Positions 5,964-12,512 of a stretch of 16,993 nt of DNA are shown here, in pieces (the first letter of the stretch is position 1; each line of letters starts with the position of its first letter). The stretch is from an uncultured Burkholderiales bacterium (GTDB taxonomy: Bacteria; Pseudomonadota; Gammaproteobacteria; Burkholderiales; Burkholderiaceae_C), in the NCBI GenBank assembly GCA_903952885.1, contig CAJBHE010000111.1, positions 1-16,993 of the forward strand, written 5' to 3'. Under the pieces are notes generated by a model, which was not told where the DNA came from, did no database searches, and was given only the letters and a program-made list of their open reading frames with translations. The position numbers were made by a program, and so were the translations under genes.

Positions 5964-7250
5964 ATGTTGACTGCACTGGTTGTTGTTTTTGTTTTGGCTT
6001 ATGCGGCGATCGCCTTTGAGCATCCCATCAAGATCAATAAATCAGCTTCAGCCTTGGTCGGTGCTGGCTTGTTGTGGACGATTTATGCTGTCAATACAGG
6101 TGATGCACATTTGGTTGGAGAGCACTTGAGCGAGTCGCTCATCAGCACGGCACAAATTGTTTTCTTTTTGATGGGCGCGATGGCCATCGTGGAAGTAGTG
6201 GACGCCCACAATGGTTTTGAAGTTATCACTTCACGCATCAAAACTACCAGGCTGTCTAGCTTGATGTGGTTGGTGGGTTTTGTGACCTTTTTCCTCAGCG
6301 CCATTTTGGACAACCTCACCACCACCATCGTGATGGTGTCGTTGATGAAAAAGCTGCTCTACAAACGCGGCGATCGTTTGTTTTTTGCCGGCATCATCAT
6401 CATCGCTGCCAATGCAGGTGGTGCTTGGTCACCCATTGGCGATGTGACCACCACCATGCTTTGGATTGGTGGGCAGATCACGGCTTTGGAAATCATCAAA
6501 GGCTTGTTTTTGCCGTCGTTGGTGAATGTGCTAGTCCCGTTGTTGGTGACCAGTTTCTTGCTCAAAAGCCAATTGGTTGTGCCACCCGCTGCACCTGTTG
6601 GCGTGCTGTCTTCGCCCATTACCTCTGCTTTCGAGCGCAAACTCATGTTCTTTTTGGGGCTGGGTGTTTTGGTGGCTGTGCCAGCTTTCAAAACTTGGAC
6701 ACACCTGCCACCTTTCATGGGCGTGCTGTTCGGCTTAGGTATTTTGTGGCTTGTGGGCGACTTGGTGCACCGTCAAAAAGACGATGAAGACAAAGCGCAT
6801 TTGTCGCTCACCCATGCGCTCACGCGCATTGACATGCCTTCGATTGTTTTCTTTGTGGGCATCTTGCTGTCAGTGGCGGCACTAGAGCACACACACATCT
6901 TGTCGAATCTAGCGGCTTGGTTGGATCAGGCTGTGGGGCGTCAAGAAGTGATCGTGCTGATCATCGGCGTGGTCAGTGCCATTGTTGACAATGTGCCCTT
7001 GGTAGCTGCATCGATGGGCATGTACAGCCTCACGAAATACCCAGCAGATAGTTTTCTGTGGGAGTTCTTGGCTTATTGCGCTGGCACAGGTGGCTCTATT
7101 TTGATCATTGGTTCTGCCGCTGGCGTGGCCGCCATGGGCTTGGAAAAAATTGATTTCGTTTGGTATCTCAAGAAGATCAGTGGCTTGGCTTTGCTTGGCT
7201 ACTTTGCTGGCGCTGTGGTTTACATCGCCCAATATTCACTCACGCACTAA
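5964..7250 (+). CDS. nhaD: NhaD-type Na+/H+ antiporter
   Basis: This inner-membrane ion antiporter exchanges Na+ or Li+ for protons and belongs to the NhaD branch of the ion-transporter superfamily. It has 428 residues with about eleven to thirteen hydrophobic helices spread along the length. The characteristic conserved segments are AILDNLTTTIVM, then NAGGAWSPIGDVTTTMLW in the first half, and VVSAIVDNVPLVAA with GTGGSILIIGSAAGVAAMG in the second half. The repeated D-N segments in the two halves mark the inverted-repeat architecture of the family. The ATG at 5964 has no clear Shine-Dalgarno sequence. It is only nine bases from the pncB stop, so translation may depend on the upstream ribosome. 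The link to pncB is positional; a functional tie is not obvious. Confidence 0.93.
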   Translation: MLTALVVVFVLAYAAIAFEHPIKINKSASALVGAGLLWTIYAVNTGDAHLVGEHLSESLISTAQIVFFLMGAMAIVEVVDAHNGFEVITSRIKTTRLSSLMWLVGFVTFFLSAILDNLTTTIVMVSLMKKLLYKRGDRLFFAGIIIIAANAGGAWSPIGDVTTTMLWIGGQITALEIIKGLFLPSLVNVLVPLLVTSFLLKSQLVVPPAAPVGVLSSPITSAFERKLMFFLGLGVLVAVPAFKTWTHLPPFMGVLFGLGILWLVGDLVHRQKDDEDKAHLSLTHALTRIDMPSIVFFVGILLSVAALEHTHILSNLAAWLDQAVGRQEVIVLIIGVVSAIVDNVPLVAASMGMYSLTKYPADSFLWEFLAYCAGTGGSILIIGSAAGVAAMGLEKIDFVWYLKKISGLALLGYFAGAVVYIAQYSLTH

Positions 7251-7263
7251 CTGAAAGTTGTTT

Positions 7264-8238
7264 ATGAAATCCAAAATCATTGTTGCACGTCCCATCTTTG
7301 AGGAGACCTTGGATCGCTTGCGCGAGCACTTTGACGTGACCGATAACCAAGCCGATGTGGCGTGGACCAAAACTTCATGGACGCAAGCTTTAGCGCAGCA
7401 CGCAGGCGCTCTCACCACGGGCTCTGACCCTGTAGACGCCGAAGTGCTCAAAGCCTGTCCAAGCCTCAAAGCCGTGGCCAACATGGCCGTGGGTTACAAC
7501 AACTTTGATGTGCCCGCCATGACCGCCAAAGGCGTGCAAGCCAGCAACACGCCCGATGTGTTGACCGAAACCACGGCCGATTTTGGCTTTGCCTTACTAA
7601 TGGCCACGGCTCGTCGCATTGCAGAGAGCGAACACTACCTTCGCCGCGGTGAGTGGACGCAGTGGCGTTACGACATGTTTGCAGGCGCAGAAGTGCATGG
7701 CAGCACCATTGGTATTTTGGGTATGGGCCGTATTGGCCAAGGTATTGCTCGTCGCGCTGCACACGGTTTTGGCATGAAAGTGATTTATCACAACCGTTCA
7801 CGCCTGAGCGCCGAGTCTGAAGCTGAATGCAAAGCCACGTATGTGAGCAAAGAAGGGCTGCTGAAAACTGCTGACCATGTGATGTTGGTGTTGCCTTACA
7901 GCGCCGCCTCGCACCACACGATTGGCGCGGCTGAGTTGTCGCAAATGAAGCCCTCGGCCACGTTGGTCAACATTGCACGCGGCGGCATCGTGGATGACGC
8001 AGCATTGGCCTTGGCTTTGCGTGAGAAACGAATTGCAGCGGCAGGCCTTGATGTTTTTGAGGGCGAGCCCAAAGTACATCCCGATTTGTTGACAGTGCCC
8101 AATGTGGTGCTGACCCCGCACATTGCCAGCTCTTCAATTCCTACCCGTTTGGCCATGGCCAACTTGGCAGCTGACAACCTCATCAGCTATTTCACGCAAG
8201 GCAAATCAATCACGCCTTTGAACACGGTGACTGCGTGA
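7264..8238 (+). CDS. 2-hydroxyacid dehydrogenase (GhrB/glyoxylate-hydroxypyruvate reductase-like)
   Basis: This is an NAD(P)H-dependent D-2-hydroxyacid dehydrogenase of 324 residues, the same length as E. coli GhrB, which it resembles throughout (VGYNNFDV, TPDVLTETTAD). The coenzyme fold shows GMGRIG (153-158). Catalytic residues are Arg239 in NIARGG, Glu268 in DVFEGEP and His286 in TPHIAS. Likely reactions are reduction of glyoxylate, hydroxypyruvate or 2-ketogluconate. A TTG two codons upstream (7258) is in frame, but the ATG at 7264 is favoured by GAAAG about eight bases before it and by family alignment. It begins 13 bases after nhaD and its stop overlaps the rmuC start (GTGA). Which 2-ketoacid is the real substrate cannot be read from sequence. 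Confidence 0.92.
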   Translation: MKSKIIVARPIFEETLDRLREHFDVTDNQADVAWTKTSWTQALAQHAGALTTGSDPVDAEVLKACPSLKAVANMAVGYNNFDVPAMTAKGVQASNTPDVLTETTADFGFALLMATARRIAESEHYLRRGEWTQWRYDMFAGAEVHGSTIGILGMGRIGQGIARRAAHGFGMKVIYHNRSRLSAESEAECKATYVSKEGLLKTADHVMLVLPYSAASHHTIGAAELSQMKPSATLVNIARGGIVDDAALALALREKRIAAAGLDVFEGEPKVHPDLLTVPNVVLTPHIASSSIPTRLAMANLAADNLISYFTQGKSITPLNTVTA

Positions 8239-9488
8239 TAGAAGTTTGGATTGCGGTTGGCGTTGGTGCGTTCAATGCCTTGCTTTTGTTGGTGTTGTTG
8301 CGCAGACCCAGTGGTAACAACGAAGCCGCCGTCCATGCTTTGCAGCAGAGCCTCCAAAGCATGCATGAAAAGCTAGAGCGCATTGAGCGCGAGCTGCGCA
8401 CTGAAATTACCGAGTCATCACGCGGTGGTCGTCAGGAGTTGACGCAAAACCTTGCGCTGTTTCAGCAGAGCCAGTTGCAGCAACTCACGCTGATGCAAAA
8501 AAGCATTGGCGATACGCTCAACCAACAGCTGCAGCAGCTGCAAAAAAGCAATGCCGACAAGTTGGATGAAATGCGTCGCACGGTGGATGAGAAGCTTCAA
8601 ACCACATTGGAAAAGCGTTTGTCTGAGAGCTTCAAGCAAGTGGCAGAACGCTTGGAGCAGGTGCACAACGGCCTAGGCCAAATGCAAAAACTGGCGGATG
8701 GTGTGGGCAGCTTGCAGCGCGTACTGACCAACGTCAAAACTCGCGGCATGTTTGGCGAGGTACAACTCGAAGCTTTGCTGGAACAAGTGCTGACGATTGA
8801 GCAATACGCCAAGCAAGTCGAAACCAAACCCCGCAGCAACCAACGCGTGGACTTTGCCATTCGCTTCCCCGGTCGTGGCGGTGCAGACGGCGAGCCCGTG
8901 TGGCTGCCCATCGATGCCAAGTTTCCTCGTGAAGATTACGAGCGCTTACTCGACGCGCAAGACCGCGCCGATGGGATGGCTGCTGAAATTGCAGCCAAAG
9001 CACTTGAAGTGCGCATCCGCACCGAAGCCAAGAGCATTGCCGAGAGTTACCTTGCGCCGCCGCACACCACCGACTTTGCCATTTTGTTTTTGCCTACCGA
9101 AGGCTTGTATGCCGAGGTGTTGCGTCGCCCCGGTTTGATGGACACCTTGCAGCGCGACTACCGCGTCACGCTGGCTGGCCCTACGACCTTGCTGGCCATG
9201 CTCAATAGTTTGCACATGGGCTTTCGCACGCTGGCTTTGGAACACCAAGCTTCTGAGGTGTGGAAGGTCTTGGGCGCGGTCAAAACCGAGTTTGAGCGCT
9301 ATGGCGATTGGGTCGAGAAAGTGCGCGAGCAAGTGCAAAAAGCGGCAGACACCTTGGACCGCGCCGATACGCGCAGCCGTCAAATGCGCCGGGCCTTGAA
9401 AAACGTCGAAGCCTTGCCCGAAGGCGAAGCGCAAGCCTTGCTTCCTAAGTTTGATGATGCGCTGGATGACTCGGACGCCAAAGTTTGA
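8235..9488 (+). CDS. rmuC: DNA recombination protein RmuC homolog
   Basis: RmuC proteins limit inversions and rearrangements at inverted DNA repeats. The domain is related to restriction-type nuclease folds, though the biochemical activity is poorly known. The protein is 417 residues. A single N-terminal membrane helix (about 3-22) is followed by a long Gln/Glu/Leu-rich coiled coil (about 33-160). The RmuC core then contains GMFGEVQLEALLEQVL, RVDFAIRFPG, LPIDAKFPREDY and the LGPTTLLAML-like AGPTTLLAMLNSL motif. The GTG start at 8235 overlaps the upstream TGA by four bases, and no strong Shine-Dalgarno sequence is seen, so coupling is likely. Its own stop overlaps the next start in the same manner (TTGA). 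Confidence 0.93.
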   Translation: MIEVWIAVGVGAFNALLLLVLLRRPSGNNEAAVHALQQSLQSMHEKLERIERELRTEITESSRGGRQELTQNLALFQQSQLQQLTLMQKSIGDTLNQQLQQLQKSNADKLDEMRRTVDEKLQTTLEKRLSESFKQVAERLEQVHNGLGQMQKLADGVGSLQRVLTNVKTRGMFGEVQLEALLEQVLTIEQYAKQVETKPRSNQRVDFAIRFPGRGGADGEPVWLPIDAKFPREDYERLLDAQDRADGMAAEIAAKALEVRIRTEAKSIAESYLAPPHTTDFAILFLPTEGLYAEVLRRPGLMDTLQRDYRVTLAGPTTLLAMLNSLHMGFRTLALEHQASEVWKVLGAVKTEFERYGDWVEKVREQVQKAADTLDRADTRSRQMRRALKNVEALPEGEAQALLPKFDDALDDSDAKV

Positions 9489-10636
9489 AACGTGAACTAA
9501 CCAAAATCATTGCGGGTCAAGTGTGCTTGCACGCGTGTATGGCGGGTATGCGCATGGCCGCACCTCTGATGGCTTTGCGCAGCGGCCAAAGCGAAGCGGC
9601 GGTGGGGTTTTTGCTGGCTATGTTTGCATTAACCCAAGTGTTCTTGGCTTTGCCAGCAGGTAGGTATGCTGACTTGCATGGCGTGAAGCGGCCAGTCATG
9701 TGGGGTGTGCTGATGGGAACTGTCGGTGCTGGCGCTGCAGCGTTATGGCCGATCTTCCCCGTGTTGTGTTTCAGTGGCTTGATGACGGGCGGTGCCACGG
9801 GCATTGCCATCATTGCTTTGCAACGCCATGTCGGGCGGGCGGCGCAGGGCTTGGCGCAAATGAAGCAAGCGTTCAGTTGGTTGTCGATTGCGCCGGCATT
9901 TTCCAACTTCATTGGCCCGTTCATGGCAGGTTTGCTGATTGACCATGCAGGTTTTCAATGGGCTTTTGCCGCTTTGGCGTTGTTACCCGTGATCGCATGG
10001 TTGTCGATTCGCCACGCGCACGAGTTGCCCAAGGCGGTGAAGCCAGAAGGCCACGAAAACAACAGCGCGTGGGATCTGCTCAACGAGCCCATGTTTCGAC
10101 GGTTGTTGATGGTCAATTGGTTCTTGTCAGCTTGTTGGGATGTGCACACCTTTGTCGTGCCCATCTTGGGTCATGAGCGGGGCCTCAGTGCTTCGGCCAT
10201 TGGTTCGATCTTGGGTGTGTTCGCATTGGCCGCAGCGTTCATCCGTCTGATCATGCCTTTTCTTGCTGCAAGATTGCAAGAGTGGAAAGTGGTTACGGGG
10301 GCGATGCTCATCACCTCGTTCATGTTGGCGGTTTATCCACTCACTGACACGGCTTGGTTGATGGGTGTTTGTTCGGTGTTGGTGGGTTTGTCGCTGGGAA
10401 GTGTTCAACCCATGATCATGAGCACTTTGCATCAAATCACGCCTGAGCATCGGCATGGTGAGGCTTTGGGTTTGCGTTTGATGGGCATCAACGCATCCAG
10501 CGTGTTAATGCCCATGGTGTTTGGCGCGGCGGGCACGCTCATTGGCATCAGCGGGGTGTTTTGGTGTGTGTCGGCGGTGGTAGGCTTGGGCTCACGGAGT
10601 GCTTATTTGCTCAGAGTTCATGAAAAGCACGAATGA
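9485..10636 (+). CDS. MFS transporter
   Basis: This 383-residue integral membrane protein has about twelve hydrophobic segments, typical of the major facilitator superfamily. The signature loop between helices 2 and 3 is visible as PAGRYADLHGVKRP (motif A-like), with the usual longer hydrophilic loop near residues 175-195 between the two six-helix halves. The start is a TTG at 9485 overlapping the rmuC stop (TTGA). The first ATG, at 9539, would cut into helix 1, and the sequence before it (GQVCLHACMAGMRMAAP) belongs to the family pattern, so TTG is preferred. I see no motif that names a substrate, and the neighbour rmuC gives no hint. No T-rich terminator follows on the plus strand except the efp hairpin. 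Confidence 0.88.
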   Translation: MKRELTKIIAGQVCLHACMAGMRMAAPLMALRSGQSEAAVGFLLAMFALTQVFLALPAGRYADLHGVKRPVMWGVLMGTVGAGAAALWPIFPVLCFSGLMTGGATGIAIIALQRHVGRAAQGLAQMKQAFSWLSIAPAFSNFIGPFMAGLLIDHAGFQWAFAALALLPVIAWLSIRHAHELPKAVKPEGHENNSAWDLLNEPMFRRLLMVNWFLSACWDVHTFVVPILGHERGLSASAIGSILGVFALAAAFIRLIMPFLAARLQEWKVVTGAMLITSFMLAVYPLTDTAWLMGVCSVLVGLSLGSVQPMIMSTLHQITPEHRHGEALGLRLMGINASSVLMPMVFGAAGTLIGISGVFWCVSAVVGLGSRSAYLLRVHEKHE

Positions 10637-10701
10637 AGTTCCAAGCGACTTCGACGCCGTTTAATTTACTTCATGGAATAAAAGCCACTCGCTGGCCCAT
10701 G

Positions 10702-10725
10702 AAAAAAGGCCTCTAATGAGGCCTT
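10702..10725 (-). terminator. Rho-independent terminator of efp
   Basis: An 8-base perfect stem (AAGGCCTC at 10706-10713, GAGGCCTT at 10718-10725) has a TAAT loop and runs into six T residues on the minus strand (10707-10702). It lies 22 bases after the efp stop. It may also slow plus-strand transcripts from the MFS gene, but there the T-run is only two bases. Confidence 0.88.
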
Positions 10726-10747
10726 GATTCGATCAAACTCAAAAGCC

Positions 10748-11302
10748 TTAGACGCGCTTGCGGTACTCGCCTGTGCGTGTGTCGACTTCAACTTTGTCAC
10801 CCTGGGCCACGAACAATGGCACGGCCACCTCAAAGCCAGTGGCCAATTTAGCAGGCTTCAACACTTTGCCTGAGGTGTCGCCTTTCACAGCTGGCTCAGT
10901 CCAAGTGATTTCGCGCACGACGTTGGTGGGCAGTTCCACAGAAATGGCTTTCTCGTCGTAGAACACCACTTCGAGTTCCATGCCGTCTTCGAGGTAGTTG
11001 AGGGCGTCGCCCATGTTGCTGGCTTCGACTTCGTACTGGTTGAAGTCGGCGTCCATGCACACATACATGGGGTCAGCGAAGTAAGAGTAAGTGCAGTCCT
11101 TCTTGTCCAAGATGACTTGGTCCATCTTGTCGTCTGCCTTGAACACGACTTCGGTACCGAAGTTGGCGATCAAGCTTTTTAATTTCATGCGAACGGTGGA
11201 AGAGCCACGGCCGCCACGTTGGTATTCGGTGCGCAGAACAACCATAGGGTCTTTGCCGTGCATGATGACGTTGCCAACGCGGATTTCTTGAGCGGTTTTC
11301 AT
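10748..11302 (-). CDS. efp: Elongation factor P, rhamnosylation-type (Arg32)
   Basis: EF-P binds between the ribosomal P and E sites and relieves stalling at consecutive prolines. The protein is 184 residues, the standard length, with the N-terminal KOW-like domain and the two OB domains (hallmarks MKTAQEIRVGNVI, DYVCMD-like MYVCMDADFNQYEVE, and the C-terminal VPLFVAQGDKVEVDTRTGEYRKR). The modification loop reads QRGGRGSS with Arg32 at the tip. That is the residue rhamnosylated by EarP, in place of the lysine used in E. coli. The frame is open to 11344, but the ATG at 11302 is the family start. The Shine-Dalgarno sequence is weak (AAGAAA, about ten bases upstream). The gene follows earP on the same strand by 72 bases, so enzyme and substrate are encoded together. 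Confidence 0.97.
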   Translation of the reverse strand: MKTAQEIRVGNVIMHGKDPMVVLRTEYQRGGRGSSTVRMKLKSLIANFGTEVVFKADDKMDQVILDKKDCTYSYFADPMYVCMDADFNQYEVEASNMGDALNYLEDGMELEVVFYDEKAISVELPTNVVREITWTEPAVKGDTSGKVLKPAKLATGFEVAVPLFVAQGDKVEVDTRTGEYRKRV

Positions 11303-11330
11303 AGTGTGAGGTTTTCTTAGGGGGTTGTGG

Positions 11331-11355
11331 CCCATGCAGCTCAAGCTGCGACGGG
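11331..11355 (-). promoter_or_regulatory. Hairpin in the earP-efp spacer
   Basis: GCAGC (11336-11340), loop TCAA, GCTGC (11345-11349) form a 5-base perfect stem, with three outer C-G pairs (11331-11333 with 11353-11355) beyond an internal loop. No T-run follows on the minus strand, so it is not a terminator. It would lie in the efp leader about 30 bases before the ATG and might affect mRNA stability or start-site access. Confidence 0.35.
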
Positions 11356-11371
11356 GTTCGCAAAGCCGCTT

Positions 11372-11377
11372 ATTTTA
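11372..11377 (-). promoter_or_regulatory. Candidate -10 element for efp
   Basis: On the minus strand 11377-11372 reads TAAAAT, five of six matches to the sigma-70 -10. It overlaps the earP stop codon. A start site near 11365 would give efp its own transcript with a leader of about 60 bases. No good -35 is seen 16-18 bases upstream, so this is weak. Confidence 0.25.
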
Positions 11378-12487
11378 ACGTTTTTGAGCCACAAATCTGA
11401 TTAATTGGGTGGTGAGGTCGGTTTGGGCTAGCAATCGTTGCTGCGCTTGGCTGCTCCAATCGCGCCACCGCTCAAGCCTGGCGCGGGATAGCGCGGGAAG
11501 GGGGCCTGTTTCTAGATCATTCCAAACCGAATGAAATTGTTTTAAATCCGTTGGCATATCCAGCATCGCTTGAAACGCCTGCAGCTTGTTGTGGTGTGCC
11601 AAATCCTCTTGCGGGTAGATATGCCATGCAAAGGGCTGGCCAGCCCACAGTGCTCGCACCAGCGAGTCCTCGCCACGCACAAAGTTGAAGTCGCAAGCCC
11701 ACAAAAGGTGGCCAAACTCGGTTTGGCTGAAGTAGGGGATTGTGCTGATGTGCAACTGGCCTTCGCCGCAGCTGGGCATCTGCAGTGCTTGTGTCGCAGA
11801 TTCCACGGCTGCGCTGGGGCGACCTTGGGCCACGAGGAGGCGGGTGGGCTCGTCCGCTTGGCTGAGTTGCTTCAGCAACTCGGGCAAGGCTGCGGGTTCG
11901 TAGCAAAACAGGCTGATGAGTCGCTCGTTGTGCGTGATGGGTTTGTTGATTGGCAGACTGCTGAGCCATGCGGTACGGTCAAACTTATCAAGCCAATCTG
12001 GCTCGCGCAACAAACCGCCCGTGTCTGGTGTGAAGCCAGGAAAGAAAAACCATTTGGTTTCGCCTTTTGCTGGGCCGCTCATTACGGGCGACGCCAGGCC
12101 GTGCGAGCGGGCCACATAAGCTTCGGCACTGAGGTATTCGAGGTTGATCCACACGGATTTGGTTCGCGCCATCAACGCCTGAAATGCTTCGGGGAGTTTG
12201 CAGCCGAAGGCTTCAATGACCACGTCGCCTACTTGGAATGTGGTGTCTAAAACTAAGTCTTGCAGAGCTCTCGCAATGGGCCACGCATGCACGGTGACAC
12301 CAGTGCAACCCTTTGGGGCCATCCACGCCAAGGCGGAGGAATCGTCCACCCACAAGCGCACGGTATGGCCGCGTTGCGCGAGGTCGGCACTCAACCGCCA
12401 ACAAACGCCGAGGTCGCCATGGTTGTCGATGACGCGACAAAAAATGTCCCAACGCAGTAAGGGTGATGAATGGGTGTCTGATTTCAC
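11375..12487 (-). CDS. earP: EF-P arginine-32 rhamnosyltransferase EarP
   Basis: EarP transfers rhamnose from dTDP-rhamnose onto Arg32 of EF-P, which activates it. The protein is 370 residues, the usual length. The two Rossmann lobes of a GT-B fold are recognisable. The N-terminal block RWDIFCRVIDNHGDLGVCWRL carries Asp14, Asp21 and Asp25, and the C-terminal donor-binding block is NFVRGEDSLVRALWAGQPF with Glu273 and Asp274, followed by WHIYPQ. I recall Asp20 and Glu273 as key residues in the Neisseria enzyme, and they match Asp21 and Glu273 here. The start is a GTG at 12487, because no ATG precedes the conserved block and the next Met is far inside. The AAGG before it is too close to act as a normal Shine-Dalgarno sequence. 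efp follows, and uvrC diverges 25 bases away. Confidence 0.95.
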   Translation of the reverse strand: MKSDTHSSPLLRWDIFCRVIDNHGDLGVCWRLSADLAQRGHTVRLWVDDSSALAWMAPKGCTGVTVHAWPIARALQDLVLDTTFQVGDVVIEAFGCKLPEAFQALMARTKSVWINLEYLSAEAYVARSHGLASPVMSGPAKGETKWFFFPGFTPDTGGLLREPDWLDKFDRTAWLSSLPINKPITHNERLISLFCYEPAALPELLKQLSQADEPTRLLVAQGRPSAAVESATQALQMPSCGEGQLHISTIPYFSQTEFGHLLWACDFNFVRGEDSLVRALWAGQPFAWHIYPQEDLAHHNKLQAFQAMLDMPTDLKQFHSVWNDLETGPLPALSRARLERWRDWSSQAQQRLLAQTDLTTQLIRFVAQKR

Positions 12488-12494
12488 GCCTTAG

Positions 12495-12506
12495 ATTGTC
12501 CACAAT
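12495..12506. promoter_or_regulatory. Inverted repeat in the earP/uvrC divergent spacer
   Basis: ATTGT (12495-12499), spacer CC, ACAAT (12502-12506) form a perfect 5+5 inverted repeat. It lies in a spacer of only 25 bases between two divergent start codons. Read one way it contains CACAAT, and the other way TATTGT, each four of six to a -10 hexamer. It could serve as back-to-back -10 elements or an operator. The repeat is seen; the role is inferred. Confidence 0.35.
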
Positions 12507-12512
12507 ACAGGC

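Noticed and set aside
11303..11344. N-terminal extension of EF-P by 14 residues
   Set aside because: EF-P starts at MKTAQEIR in this group, and Arg32 numbering fits only the shorter form.
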